Assembly: GCA_900018345.1 (NCBI GenBank)
Contig: FCNA01000129.1
Location: 177,691-241,690, forward strand
Length of the DNA stretch: 64,000 nt
Direction: 5' to 3'
From: Clostridiales bacterium CHKCI006
Lineage (GTDB): Bacteria; Bacillota_I; Bacilli_A; Erysipelotrichales; Coprobacillaceae
A model generated the notes under the pieces. The model made no database searches and was not told the DNA's origin. It was given only the letters and a program-made list of their open reading frames with translations. Below, piece after piece: positions 35,773-45,347 of the stretch. How positions within the stretch are numbered: position 1 is the first letter of the stretch; each line of letters begins with the position of its first letter. The position numbers and the translations under genes are program-made.

Positions 35773-37774
35773 ATGAAAGAACAACTCGAACTAAAAGATT
35801 TTCTGAAATATCGTTTCATATCCAATATTCAATTTACACCGGATGGCAAGAAAGCGGCTTATGTTCTAAGCAACTGTGACTGGGATCACAATGGCTATCA
35901 ACATTTTCTCTATCTCTACGACGGTAAACATCATCGTCAACTGACGGGGACAGGAAAAGAAAGCCTTTATTTCTGGCAGGATGACCAAACGCTTCTCTTC
36001 AGCAATGTCCGCGATGAAAAGGATAAAGAAGCGCTGGAAAAAGGAGAAGAAAGAACGGTTTTCTATCGTCTAAGCTTAGATGGTGGTGAAGCGCTCAAGG
36101 CCTTCACGATCCCCTTAACGGTGATGGGCATCAAACCGATCCGTCAGGATCAGTATATTCTCTATGTTCATTATGATTTGAACTATTCCCGTACCTATAC
36201 ACTGGATGCGACCAGTCGAGAAGAACTGCTCAAAGAGAAAAAAGAGATGCAGGATTATGAAGTTCTCGATGAACTGCCTTTCTATGGAAACGGTCAGGGG
36301 AAACGGTCAGGGCTATACCAATAAAACACGGGCTTCACTATTTGTCTATGATGCCAAAAAAGACTTCCTTCAACCCATCAGTGAACCAAACATGGATGTG
36401 GGCAGCTATGAGTTAAATCAGACAGCTTCTATCCTTTATTTTGCAGCTGAGTCCTATACAACGCATATGAAGGATCAAACCGGCATTTATGCCTATGACC
36501 TGAAAACAGAGACCTTAACGACATTGTATGAACCGGCTGCGCCTGCGATCTATCGTCTGCAGCCATGGGGAAAGGACCTGATGGTCGTTGCCAGCATGCA
36601 TCAAAACTATGGCATGAATGAAAATCCTGACTTTTACTGGCTCAAAGATGGCAAGCTGGAATTGCTGGCAAGCTTTGGGGAAACTTTTGGTTCAAGTGTG
36701 GGCAGTGACTGCCGTCTTGGTTCCGGTAAATCAGCCAAACTGGTCAATGATACCTACTACTTTATCACGACGCAAATCAACGACAGTCATTTATACAGCT
36801 TAAACAAATCCGGCCAGATCACGCCGGTCTTACAAAAAGAAGGCAGTATGGACTGCTTAGATATCCATGACACGACACTGCTTTACGTTGGCATGCATGA
36901 TTCCCGTTTGCAGGAGCTGTATCGCTATGATCTGACGAGTAAGAAACACGAGCGCATTTCTTCCTATAATGAGTGGGTGCAGGAAACCAAAGATGTTCGT
37001 CCGCTTGAAGCCTGCACATTCCTTCAGGGCGATCTGGAACTCTATGGTTGGGTCATGACCCCTCGCGATTACCAGCCGGGACACAAATATCCCGCCATTT
37101 TGGATATCCATGGAGGCCCAAAGACGGTCTATGGAACGACCTTTACGCATGAGATGCAGGTCTGGGCCAACCTTGGCTACTTTGTCTTCTTCATGAATCC
37201 GCGTGGCGGAGACGGACGCGGCAATGCCTTTGCGGATCTGCGCGGTAAATACGGAACGATCGACTATGATGATCTAATGGCTTTTACCGATGTCGTGCTT
37301 CAACGCTATCCGGATATTGATGCCAGTCGCTTAGGTGTGACCGGTGGCAGCTACGGCGGTTTCATGACCAACTGGATCATCGGACATACCCAGCGCTTTA
37401 AAGCCGCCGCCAGCCAGCGTTCGATTGCTAATTGGATCAGCTTTGCACACACATCCGATATTGGAGAATATTTCGGTACTGATCAGATGGCAGCAACGAC
37501 CTGGGACAATATCGAAAAGCTCTGGTGGCATTCACCGCTCAAATATGCCAACCAGGTCACAACTCCGACCCTGTTTATCCACAGTAATGAGGATTACCGC
37601 TGCCCATACAGCGAAGGCATGCAGATGTACAGTGCCTTGATCGAGAATGGGGTGGAAGCTAGACTGTGCATGTTTAAAGGGGAAAACCATGAATTAAGCC
37701 GCAGTGGTAAACCGAAACACCGTGTCAAACGCCTGGAAGAAATCACCAACTGGATGGAAAAACACTTAAAATAA
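35773..37774 (+). pseudogene. S9 family peptidase (dipeptidyl/acylaminoacyl peptidase), frameshifted by a 13-bp duplication
   Basis: Frame 1 (35773-36324) encodes the start of the beta-propeller and a second frame carries the rest to 37774. The catalytic Ser lies in VTGGSYGGFMTNW, Asp in HSNEDYRCPYSEG and His in GENHELSRSG. At the junction GGAAACGGTCAGG occurs twice in tandem (36286-36298 and 36299-36311). Removing one copy restores a continuous 662-residue protein (reading ELPFYGNGQGYTNKTR), the normal length for the family. All other parts look intact, so the lesion is recent. The S9 hydrolase would cleave short peptides in the cytoplasm. The start ATG 35773 follows AAAGGAGGTTCATT. Confidence 0.9.
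36286..36311 (+). repeat. Perfect 13-bp tandem duplication inside the S9 peptidase gene
   Basis: Two adjacent copies of GGAAACGGTCAGG. Thirteen is not a multiple of three, so the second copy shifts the reading frame by one. Confidence 0.95.
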
Positions 37775-37779
37775 GTACG

Positions 37780-37807
37780 AAGGCTGAGCTAGTCGCTCAG
37801 CTTTTTT
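37780..37807 (+). terminator. Terminator after the S9 peptidase gene
   Basis: GCTGAGC and GCTCAGC pair over a TAGTC loop, followed by TTTTTT. Confidence 0.85.
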
Positions 37808-37909
37808 GTCTTTGTCTTGTTTCCTGGCTACAAGAGATAATAGCTATTGATCATGAAAATTGCATTTTTGCCTTAAAGAATTATAATAAAATCAAAGGAG
37901 ATGGGCACA

Positions 37910-39034
37910 ATGACCACACGTTTTGGAAAATGGCTTGAGACAGAGGGGTTTGCGAAATGTTTTAACGTTGTCATACTATTAGCGATCGGCTTGGATACGC
38001 TCATGACCGGTCTAGCTGGCTGGCAGCGATGCCAGTCAAGCATATGGACAGGCGTACTTGGGGCAATGACATTCATCCTGGGAATGATCGTCTATACGCA
38101 AAAATGGATCACTGAACGCTGGCCACAGCCGAAGGTGGATATCTTCGTAGGATTTGTTTCCAGTTACTTGATCTATCAGATCCTGCTGCTTTTGCTTTGG
38201 CTCATTCTCAGCTTATTTTATCCTTTTGCCTCTTGGCGATCAGATGGGATCTTATTAACCCATGGCATGGCTTTGCTCATTGTGACCTATGGTTTTGTAC
38301 AGACCCATTTCATTCATACCAAGACCTATACGCTTCACTTAGAGAAGCTCGCTTATCCCTATCGGATCGTCCTTGTCAGCGATCTTCACCTGGGGGCTTT
38401 TGTCAGCGAAAAACATATCCAAAAAATGGTCCATCAAATCAACCAACTGCATGCGGATCTAGTGGTCATCAGCGGCGATATCATTGATGCCAATAACCAT
38501 ATTTTGAATGATCCCCAAAAACTGCATCGCATCAGTCAGGCATTTCGAGAGATCCAAGTGAAAGAAGGCATCTATGCCGTTTTAGGCAATCATGATCCTG
38601 CCTCTGATGATCCTATCTTCAGACAATTTCTGACTGACGCTAAGATTCATCTGTTGGATAATCAGACCGCCCACACTCAGGCGATCTGCCTGGTAGGTCG
38701 GAGTGATGCCAGTCATCACCAGCGAAGTGACGTGGATTTAAAAACATTGGATCCTGATCATTCGATTGTGGTTTTGGATCATAACCCTGGCAACATTCCC
38801 GAGGCGATCACCTACAAGGCTGATCTCGTCTTATGCGGTCATACGCATAAGGGCCAATTCTTTCCAATCACGATCCTGACCCGGATGGCCAACGGCAAAC
38901 ATTATTTTTACGGACATGAAACTTTTGGAAAAACACAGGCGATCATCACATCGGGTGTCGGCTTCTTTCAGCTCCCGATTCGCATTGGAACGCATAATGA
39001 GATCGTCGATCTGCAATTATATCCTTCAAAATAA
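37910..39034 (+). CDS. Membrane metallophosphoesterase (YkuE/YaeI-like)
   Basis: The 374-residue protein has four membrane helices in its first 140 residues, then a calcineurin-like phosphoesterase domain with all five motifs: VSDLHLGAF, VISGDIID, GNHDP, VVLDHNPGN and LCGHTHKGQ. Related proteins cleave UDP-linked lipids or phospholipid head groups at the membrane; the substrate here is unknown. Start ATG 37910 is well placed after AAAGGAGATGGGCACA. It ends at a terminator shared with the eda gene. Confidence 0.88.
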   Translation: MTTRFGKWLETEGFAKCFNVVILLAIGLDTLMTGLAGWQRCQSSIWTGVLGAMTFILGMIVYTQKWITERWPQPKVDIFVGFVSSYLIYQILLLLLWLILSLFYPFASWRSDGILLTHGMALLIVTYGFVQTHFIHTKTYTLHLEKLAYPYRIVLVSDLHLGAFVSEKHIQKMVHQINQLHADLVVISGDIIDANNHILNDPQKLHRISQAFREIQVKEGIYAVLGNHDPASDDPIFRQFLTDAKIHLLDNQTAHTQAICLVGRSDASHHQRSDVDLKTLDPDHSIVVLDHNPGNIPEAITYKADLVLCGHTHKGQFFPITILTRMANGKHYFYGHETFGKTQAIITSGVGFFQLPIRIGTHNEIVDLQLYPSK

Positions 39035-39057
39035 AAAGGCTTATGCCTTTTTATTTT
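39028..39057. terminator. Bidirectional terminator between the phosphoesterase gene and eda
   Basis: AAATAAAAAGGC and GCCTTTTTATTT form a perfect stem around TTAT; the loop contains the stop codon of the minus-strand gene. Confidence 0.85.
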
Positions 39058-39676
39058 GGACATAAGCCTTCGCTTTTTTTGTAATGGCCTGATATTCTTC
39101 TTTGGCACCCAGGCGATTCAATTCACCGCCGATGCCTAGGCAATCTGCCCCGGCTTCAAACCATTCATTCATATTATCCATATTGACCCCGCCGGTGACC
39201 ATAAAGCTTGCCTGAGGAAGCGGACCCTTAACGGCACTGATCATCCCTTTACCTAAAACCGAACCAGGAAAAAGCTTGATCATCTCACAGCCATCTTCCA
39301 TTGCGGTAATGATTTCCTTTAAAGTCATACAACCGGGAATATAAGGAATCCCATAGCGATGGCACATGACGGCCGTTTCATGGTCAAAAGTAGGTGAGAC
39401 GACATATTTTGCACCTGCTAGGATCGCCATTCTCGCCGTTGGGGCATCGAGAACGGTCCCCGCGCCAATGAGCACATCCTGACGATCGACATATTCATCA
39501 TTCAGGGCACTAATGATCTCTGAAGCATAACGATTAGTATAGGCCATTTCAATCGCCGTCAGGCCCCCTTCAATACAAGCCTTCGAGACCTGAATTCCAT
39601 TTTCTTTCGAATCCCCACGAATGACAGCAACTAACTGCTGACAACGCAGGGAGTGTAAAATATCGGATGCATACAT
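39041..39676 (-). CDS. eda: 2-keto-3-deoxy-6-phosphogluconate / 4-hydroxy-2-oxoglutarate aldolase
   Basis: The 211-residue class I aldolase has a Schiff-base Lys in MIKLFPGS near residue 131, the Glu/Ala region IEMAYTNRYA (the family usually has an Arg here) and IGAGTVLDAPTA. KDPG aldolase splits 2-keto-3-deoxy-6-phosphogluconate into pyruvate and glyceraldehyde-3-phosphate. It follows an IlvD/Edd family dehydratase by 16 bp, which supports a sugar-acid pathway of Entner-Doudoroff type. No kinase, transporter or regulator for a sugar acid is adjacent. Confidence 0.88.
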   Translation of the reverse strand: MYASDILHSLRCQQLVAVIRGDSKENGIQVSKACIEGGLTAIEMAYTNRYASEIISALNDEYVDRQDVLIGAGTVLDAPTARMAILAGAKYVVSPTFDHETAVMCHRYGIPYIPGCMTLKEIITAMEDGCEMIKLFPGSVLGKGMISAVKGPLPQASFMVTGGVNMDNMNEWFEAGADCLGIGGELNRLGAKEEYQAITKKAKAYVQNKKA

Positions 39677-39692
39677 GATGATTTCCTCCTTC

Positions 39693-41420
39693 TTATTCCA
39701 TATAGCCGCCCTTCATCGCGGAAACGGCGTGATCTGAAAATATCTTCAACGCACCTTTCTGATATTTGCTTTGGAAAGGTTTTAAATGGGCCTTTCTTTG
39801 CTTGAGTACTTCTGCGATGGCTTCTTCGCTCATCCGCTTCCCATGAATACCGCAGATACGCAAGATTCGCTTTGGAATATTGATCTCGATCAGATCGCCT
39901 TCTTCAACTAAAGCAATCGGACCACCGGAAGCCGCTTCCGGAGAAACATGGCCGATCGCAGGCCCCTTGGAAGCACCTGAGAAACGTCCATCCGTAATCA
40001 AGGCAATCGAAGCACCAAGCATCGGATCAGAAGCGATTGCCTCCGTCGTATAGAACATCTCCGGCATACCGCTGCCTTTAGGTCCCTCATAACGAATAAA
40101 GACCGCATCTCCCGGCTGAATACGATGGCTCAAAATAGCCGCAATCGCATCCTCCTCACAGTCGAAAGGACGGGCCACTAAGATGGCTTCAAACATTTCC
40201 TTAGGCACCACGGTGTGCTTGACGACAGACCCTTCCGGTGCCAGATTACCTTTGAGAATGGCGATACTGCCATCACAGCCAAAAGCCTGATCAAAAGGAC
40301 GAATGACATCTTCCCGTTTGAGATGGTAGGGTTCCAGCTTGGCAAAACAAGCATCATAGTAACCATTGCGCTTCAGCTCCTCCAGATTTTCACCCAGTGT
40401 CTTGCCGGTCACGGTCATGACATCCAGATGCAGCATGCTTTTGATTTCTTCCATGATCATCGGTACCCCACCGGCATAATGGAAGAACTGTGCTGGCCAT
40501 TGGCCCGCTGGTCGAATATTCAGCAGATAATGAGCACCGCGATGCAGGCGGTCAAAGGTATCTCCGTCAATTGCCAGACCAAATTCTTTGGCAATCGCAG
40601 GTAAATGTAAAAGTGAGTTGGTCGAACCGGAGATGGCGGCATGAACCATGATGGCATTCTCAAAGGATTTCATCGTCACAATATCGCTTGGTTTCAATCC
40701 CATTTGCGCCAGCTTCACGACTTGCTTCCCGCTTTGATAAGCCAACTCGCGAATGGTCTTGCCGGTTGCCGGTAAAAGCGCGCTGCCCGGTAAGGCCAGC
40801 CCTAAAGCCTCAGCCATGATCTGCATGGTTGAAGCGGTTCCCATAAAGGAGCAGGCACCACAGGATGGACAGGCATGTTGTTTATAGTAGGTAAATTGCT
40901 CTAAGCTGATCTCATGACGTTCGTACATGGCCGAATAGGCGCCTATTTGTTCGAGGGTCAAAAGATCCGGTCCGGCATCCATGACCCCACCGGTCACAAC
41001 GATGGAAGGGACGTCCACTCTGGCCAGTCCCATTAAATGAGCTGGCATGCCCTTATCGCAGCTCGCTACATAACAGGCACCATCAAACGGTGTGGCATTG
41101 GCATGAATCTCAATCATATTGGCAATCATGTCCCGGCTTGCCAATGAATAATTGATACCATCATGCCCCTGGGCTTCTCCATCGCAAATATCTGTGGTAA
41201 AGTAACGCGCACCAAATCCCCCGGCATCCTGAATGCCACGTTTGACTTCAGCAACCAGCTCGTCGAGATGGCCACTGCCGGGATGACTGTCCCCAAAAGT
41301 GCTTTCGATCATGATCTGTGGTTTCGAAAGATCCTCCACCTGCCAGCCGGTCCCTAGTCTTAAAGGATCCAGCTCTGGAGCCATCTCTCTTAATTTTTGA
41401 CTCTTCAACAAGTTCAACAC
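39693..41420 (-). CDS. IlvD/Edd family dehydratase (sugar acid or dihydroxy-acid dehydratase)
   Basis: The 575-residue enzyme has the three Fe-S-ligand regions of the family: [26 protein letters not shown] and [17 protein letters not shown], plus [19 protein letters not shown] near the C-terminus. Members dehydrate dihydroxy-acids (IlvD), 6-phosphogluconate (Edd) or aldonic acids. The coupled KDPG-type aldolase and absence of branched-chain genes favour a sugar-acid role. The start is uncertain: GTG 41420 abuts the AAGGAA site, and TTG 41411 has better spacing. Confidence 0.85.
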   Translation of the reverse strand: MLNLLKSQKLREMAPELDPLRLGTGWQVEDLSKPQIMIESTFGDSHPGSGHLDELVAEVKRGIQDAGGFGARYFTTDICDGEAQGHDGINYSLASRDMIANMIEIHANATPFDGACYVASCDKGMPAHLMGLARVDVPSIVVTGGVMDAGPDLLTLEQIGAYSAMYERHEISLEQFTYYKQHACPSCGACSFMGTASTMQIMAEALGLALPGSALLPATGKTIRELAYQSGKQVVKLAQMGLKPSDIVTMKSFENAIMVHAAISGSTNSLLHLPAIAKEFGLAIDGDTFDRLHRGAHYLLNIRPAGQWPAQFFHYAGGVPMIMEEIKSMLHLDVMTVTGKTLGENLEELKRNGYYDACFAKLEPYHLKREDVIRPFDQAFGCDGSIAILKGNLAPEGSVVKHTVVPKEMFEAILVARPFDCEEDAIAAILSHRIQPGDAVFIRYEGPKGSGMPEMFYTTEAIASDPMLGASIALITDGRFSGASKGPAIGHVSPEAASGGPIALVEEGDLIEINIPKRILRICGIHGKRMSEEAIAEVLKQRKAHLKPFQSKYQKGALKIFSDHAVSAMKGGYME

Positions 41421-41427
41421 TTCCTTT

Positions 41428-42213
41428 CTATAATATCAGATCCTGTGTTTCAAATATCCATAATGATAATCCGATCCACAAACCACCTGTCGCTAAAACT
41501 AACAGCAGCCAGCCCGTCCAGGCGCTTGTTCCGTTGACGATGCCAACACTGTCCAGCCAGCCAAAAGGGGTCCAATAGGTCAGCCATTGCAAAGAATCCC
41601 CGCCAATTCCACAAAGCATCTGCATGGCAAGCAGGATCAGAGGAATACCGATTGCCAATCCCATTCGTCCGTTGAAGAGAATGACCAGCAGGCTCGCTAA
41701 AAAGCTGACCATTAAGGCAAGCAAACCCGTCAGCAAAACCAGAAGGGCATAGCGTTCCCAGGCAAAGGCCCCTTTCAAAGAAAGCATCCCACAGCCCGAC
41801 AAAAAGACCAGACCATAAAATACCATTAGTTCTAAAGTCAGTGCGATATAATGACTGGACAACCACTGCTTACGGCTTACCGGTGTCGATAAAGTATAGG
41901 CCAAAGAGGTATCCTGGATCGGCCTGGCAATCTGAAAATAGATCAACAACAGGTAAAAAAGCATGCTTAAGATCTGAACCAGAGAGCTAAAAAAAGTGGA
42001 GGCTGTATAAGCAAGCGGCGACGTCATGCTCTCTATAGAGATACCAAAAGCATCCAGAAAACTCCCCATCACGCCAAACAGGGACTGAATCGAAGCCATG
42101 TTTGCTGGATCAACCAAAGAAATAATGATCCCCTGGTAAACACAGGCCACTATCGTCAATAAACCCGTGATCTTCCAACCTTGTTTTAGCTGATAGATAA
42201 CCAACGTCTTCAT
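41428..42213 (-). CDS. ABC-2 type transporter permease
   Basis: The 261-residue protein has six predicted membrane helices, including one near residues 15-35, one near 90-110 and a C-terminal pair (WTGWLLLVLATGGLWIGLSL). It overlaps the ATPase gene by 4 bp. Single permease plus single ATPase suggests a homodimeric exporter of the kind used for drugs or peptides. The substrate is unknown. Confidence 0.85.
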   Translation of the reverse strand: MKTLVIYQLKQGWKITGLLTIVACVYQGIIISLVDPANMASIQSLFGVMGSFLDAFGISIESMTSPLAYTASTFFSSLVQILSMLFYLLLIYFQIARPIQDTSLAYTLSTPVSRKQWLSSHYIALTLELMVFYGLVFLSGCGMLSLKGAFAWERYALLVLLTGLLALMVSFLASLLVILFNGRMGLAIGIPLILLAMQMLCGIGGDSLQWLTYWTPFGWLDSVGIVNGTSAWTGWLLLVLATGGLWIGLSLWIFETQDLIL

Positions 42214-43115
42214 GAGCGACCCTCCTCATAATAAGGTAAAAACAGGTCTTCCAGACTTTCCTGACGCACGTTTAATCCCTCCACATGAATCGTGGCTAAA
42301 AGGGTGATCCACTCGTCTAAGCGATCCATGGACACCTTCATTTCTACTCCATTTTCAAGCTGAGACTGAATCGGAAAAGAAGAAGCTAATAAGATCTCGT
42401 AATCAGGCGTATAGACCTGATAGATGCGTTGTCTTTTTTTGGCTAGATCCGTCATCGTCTCATGTCCCACCAGTTTTCCCTCACGAATAAAAACGACTTC
42501 GTCACTGGTCTTCTCCACTTCTTCGATCAAATGACTGGACATCAAGATGGTCTTTCCTCTTTTTTTCTCTTCCAGGATCAAATCGATGAACACATTTTGC
42601 ATGAGTGGATCCAGTCCACTGGTCGGTTCATCCAGAATATAGATATCCGGATCATGCATAAACGCGCAAATGATACCCAGTTTCTGCTTCATGCCCTTCG
42701 ACAGCTGACGGATCTTCCTATGTCCATCGAGCTCAAATTGGCGCATCAACTGCTGCATGCGATCAGTCGATCGGACCTTGCGCAAAGCCAGTTGATAAGC
42801 TAAGAAATCATCACAGCGCATGCCCGCAGGAAAATGGATCTCCCCCGGTATATAGCCTAAATGCGCCATGATGGCAGCACGTGCTTGAAAACAGTCCAGT
42901 CCGCCGATCGTACAATGCCCCTGCTGTGCCTGTACAAAGCCCATTAGCGCCCGGATCGTTGTGCTCTTGCCTGCACCATTCGGGCCTAAGTATCCTAAAA
43001 CATGTCCGGGCTGAACTTCAAAACTGATATCCTGGATCCCCTTGTGATTGGCATAAGTCACCGTTAAGTGCTGCGCCGCGATTCCCGCATCAGATAATAC
43101 GAATGATTTGTTCAT
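42210..43115 (-). CDS. ABC transporter ATP-binding protein (DrrA/BcrA-like)
   Basis: The 301-residue ATPase has Walker A GPNGAGKSTTIR, signature LSKGMKQKLGI, Walker B IYILDEPTSGLD and H-loop SSHLIEEVE. The extra C-terminal region (about 220-300) is typical for DrrA/BcrA exporters. Start ATG 43115, behind AAGGAGCATTTACTTT, lies inside the end of the upstream metallophosphoesterase gene (26-bp overlap), so the three genes are co-transcribed. Confidence 0.9.
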   Translation of the reverse strand: MNKSFVLSDAGIAAQHLTVTYANHKGIQDISFEVQPGHVLGYLGPNGAGKSTTIRALMGFVQAQQGHCTIGGLDCFQARAAIMAHLGYIPGEIHFPAGMRCDDFLAYQLALRKVRSTDRMQQLMRQFELDGHRKIRQLSKGMKQKLGIICAFMHDPDIYILDEPTSGLDPLMQNVFIDLILEEKKRGKTILMSSHLIEEVEKTSDEVVFIREGKLVGHETMTDLAKKRQRIYQVYTPDYEILLASSFPIQSQLENGVEMKVSMDRLDEWITLLATIHVEGLNVRQESLEDLFLPYYEEGRS

Positions 43116-43833
43116 AAAGTAAATGCTCCTTCATATTTAACCGGCGATGATCATGATAATGACCAAAGAACCAGTATTGAAAAGTGACCTTTTGGCGTAC
43201 TTCTTCTAAATAATCGGTCAGTGCATCCGGTTGATATCGACCAGCTGAGAGCAGCGATTGGGTACTGGTCGAGGCACAGTGAGTCACAATCACATCGACC
43301 TTATCATTGTATCTGGCCAGATTTTCCCAACCTTCTGCATACTCATCCGCAGAGGGCATTTCTTCTGGCCACCAGGAATGATGCAGAATACGATAAGGCA
43401 GATAGGACATTCTAGCTTGCTTGAGCTGTGATTTGAACAGCGGGTCCGCTGGATCGAGCACGCCTCCTGAGATATCATGACTGGCTGCCCCACCAAAGGT
43501 AAAAAAAGTCATGCCGTCCAGATCAAACACCTGTCCCCGACAAAGATGAATGATGGAAGGAAGGATCTTTTGCACCTTGCCGCCATGCCAGTTCTCAATT
43601 GGAAAAGTTTTGAGCCAATCATAATTTTCATGATTCCCATCGACCCATAAAGTCGTAAACGGCTTGGCCTCCAGCCATTTCAGCCAGTACCATTGCTCGG
43701 CGTCATCCTTCCACAAGCCAAAATCACCACAGATCATCACGTAATCGGCTTTTGTCATCTCTTTTTGTGCCTTAAAAATCGATGAACCGAAACGGCGATA
43801 ATCTCCATGGCAGTCCCCGGTCATAAAAATCAT
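43090..43833 (-). CDS. Cytoplasmic metallophosphoesterase
   Basis: The 247-residue calcineurin-like protein shows FMTGDCHGDYRR, VMICGDFGLW, VDGNHENYDWL, VIVTHCAST and FGHYHDHRRL, so all metal ligands are present. Start ATG 43833 has GAGGTGACCGAC before it; the longer frame to 43977 runs into a terminator and a remnant. No membrane segment is seen. It resembles metallophosphatases of the Ser/Thr phosphatase or Ap4A hydrolase type; the substrate is unknown. Confidence 0.85.
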   Translation of the reverse strand: MIFMTGDCHGDYRRFGSSIFKAQKEMTKADYVMICGDFGLWKDDAEQWYWLKWLEAKPFTTLWVDGNHENYDWLKTFPIENWHGGKVQKILPSIIHLCRGQVFDLDGMTFFTFGGAASHDISGGVLDPADPLFKSQLKQARMSYLPYRILHHSWWPEEMPSADEYAEGWENLARYNDKVDVIVTHCASTSTQSLLSAGRYQPDALTDYLEEVRQKVTFQYWFFGHYHDHRRLNMKEHLLYEQIIRII

Positions 43834-43895
43834 GTCGGTCACCTCATTTCTAAATTCATTGTACACTGTTAAGGGGAGATTGTAAATTGAATCCG

Positions 43896-43923
43896 CAAAA
43901 AGAAAACAGCCCCACAGGCTGTT
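43896..43923 (-). terminator. Terminator of a vanished or degenerate upstream gene
   Basis: On the minus strand AACAGCC and GGCTGTT pair over a 5-nt loop and are followed by TTTTCTTTTT. It directly follows the stop of the 43922-44179 open frame. Confidence 0.75.
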
Positions 43924-44179
43924 AAGGATATTTATGATCGTAGATTTTGTAACAGGAAAAAAAACTGATGACAACAAGTATTAATGCAGCGGGGCTGATG
44001 ATCGCTAAGATTCCAAGGGCAGCAAGCGAAAGCAGTGTTTCCACACCAAAATTAAATTGAAAAGCAACATAACCAAAAGCGGCAGCACCAGGAAGAAAAG
44101 AAATTGTCCGCCCCTTCTGACTATTTTTACCACCAAAAGAGTGAAACGGTGTTACCCTTTTAGTGAAATACTCACTTTT
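43922..44179 (-). pseudogene. Possible remnant of a small membrane protein gene
   Basis: An open frame of about 85 codons lies between two stops and has no ATG, GTG or TTG start with a ribosome binding site. Its second half encodes a hydrophobic segment (LLSLAALGILAIISPAALIL) and the polar tail CYKIYDHKYP, ending exactly at a good terminator. That suggests the 3' end of a former small membrane protein whose 5' part was lost when AT-rich DNA to the right was acquired. The parent family is not recognised. Confidence 0.35.
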
Positions 44180-44266
44180 CTATATCCTGTTGCAGTAATT
44201 TTCCTCACCCCTTTCTATTTTTGGGCTACCTGTATACAATTATCTCCCATAATCATCCATATCTTT

Positions 44267-44923
44267 TTACCTTTTAAAATTTGTTCTTATAATATAATTT
44301 AAATCTTCTATTGCTTTATCTATATTCATCATCCCATTTCCAATAGGATAATAAACAGGGTATACGGGGTAATTCTTTCCTGCAATATTTCTTGGAAAAC
44401 TTTGCTTCCTACATTGTGATACTGATATATTTTTATTTAGTACAATAGAGCTAACTTGATTTCCTAGTGTTATAATTATTTTAGGATTAATGATTTCAAT
44501 TTCCTTGCATAATAAATCAAGATATTGACTATAAACTGAATTTGATAATCCTCTTGCATCAACTTGAGTACATTTTCCAAGATTAGTTATGAAATATTGA
44601 TGTTGATCTACATCATCGTATACTAAGTCAGCAAATTGTTCATCCCATTCCTGTGGTTTTCTTTTTTGAATTTCTTCATATATTATTTCATCAAGCAATC
44701 CAATTTTATAAAATAATTTCCATATATTTTTAGTTCCTATCCATGGTGATCTTCTACCTTTCCAATTAGGTCTAGATGCAATATTCTTTCCAGTTGGATT
44801 CATAAACACAAAACAAATATCTGGATTATTTGTGCACCCCCCATTATATATAGATGTTAACTCTTTAGCCCCATACTCTTGTTGTAATTTATCATATGCT
44901 GGATTCAAATCACTTATTTTCAT
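44267..44923 (-). CDS. Uracil-DNA glycosylase family-like protein in an AT-rich island
   Basis: The 218-residue protein shows the UDG-superfamily motif 1 region CFVFMNPTGKNIAS, the core strand FITNLGKCTQ and IIITLGNQVSSIVL. The usual HPSP motif 2 is replaced by YYPIGNGMMNI, so activity on uracil is uncertain. Base composition is strikingly AT-rich relative to the surroundings, and an IS200-like remnant lies just upstream. It was probably acquired horizontally. Such proteins also occur in phage and defence islands. Confidence 0.6.
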   Translation of the reverse strand: MKISDLNPAYDKLQQEYGAKELTSIYNGGCTNNPDICFVFMNPTGKNIASRPNWKGRRSPWIGTKNIWKLFYKIGLLDEIIYEEIQKRKPQEWDEQFADLVYDDVDQHQYFITNLGKCTQVDARGLSNSVYSQYLDLLCKEIEIINPKIIITLGNQVSSIVLNKNISVSQCRKQSFPRNIAGKNYPVYPVYYPIGNGMMNIDKAIEDLNYIIRTNFKR

Positions 44924-44962
44924 TATTTAACCACCTTTTTTATTCTTCTAATACTCCTTTTT

Positions 44963-45142
44963 CTAGTTCATTATCATAAAGTGAATATAATCATACCGTG
45001 CTTCAATTCCAACGCATATTTGCTTCAAATGTTCCTCAACGTTAGTCTCAAAGACTATACAACGATACTTTGCTGGAAAGACTATATGGTAAACAAGATT
45101 GCTAACGTTATGTGATAAATGAAAATAGCTACTTTCACTCAT
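44963..45142 (-). pseudogene. Truncated IS200/IS605-type transposase TnpA
   Basis: A 59-codon frame starts at ATG 45142 behind GGGGGCGATTGA. It begins with the TnpA-like stretch HNVSNLVYHIVFPAKYR, continues to IEARYDYIHFMIMN and then stops. Full TnpA proteins have about 130-150 residues; the HUH-type His pair and the catalytic Tyr helix are missing. The 'IEARYDYIHF' join looks like an internal deletion between the IEKRY and DHVHF regions of an intact enzyme. So this is a dead IS200-like copy. Confidence 0.7.
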
Positions 45143-45189
45143 TCAATCGCCCCCATTCACTTATGTAGTCGAAACCTACTCGGTTCCGA

Positions 45190-45298
45190 ATAATGGTTTT
45201 CTACTAAAACCATTATAACATAGTTCATGGAGCACTACGCAGCAAGCTGCGGGGAAAGGCCCATTGATGCTATAGATTTGCTCTCGTAAATCTATAGC
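45190..45298. repeat. Perfect hairpins next to the IS200-like remnant
   Basis: ATAATGGTTTT/AAAACCATTAT (45190-45216, 5-nt loop) and GCTATAGATTT/AAATCTATAGC (45269-45298, 8-nt loop) are both perfect 11-bp stems, with CGCAGC/GCTGCG (45239-45252) between them. Terminal hairpins recognised by TnpA are typical of IS200/IS605 ends. The stretch 45143-45314 has no gene. Confidence 0.6.
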
Positions 45299-45314
45299 TT
45301 ATTCTACTTACACG

Positions 45315-45343
45315 CAAAAAAGCGAGGTATATGACCCCGCTTC
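45315..45343 (-). terminator. Terminator of the P-type ATPase / RCK operon
   Basis: AAGCG-G-GGT and ACC-T-CGCTT pair over a CATAT loop, followed by TTTTTT on the minus strand. Confidence 0.85.
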
Positions 45344-45347
45344 CTGA

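Noticed and set aside
36286..36311. Programmed ribosomal frameshift in the S9 peptidase gene
   Set aside because: There is no slippery heptamer or downstream structure; the duplicated 13-mer explains the shift completely.
36206..36330. A separate gene start for the second half of the S9 peptidase
   Set aside because: Frame overlap is produced by the 13-bp duplication; the second frame has no ribosome binding site and only makes sense joined to the first.
45190..45298. CRISPR-like repeats
   Set aside because: The hairpins are different from each other and not regularly spaced; they fit IS200/IS605 ends better. No CRISPR array was found anywhere in the window.
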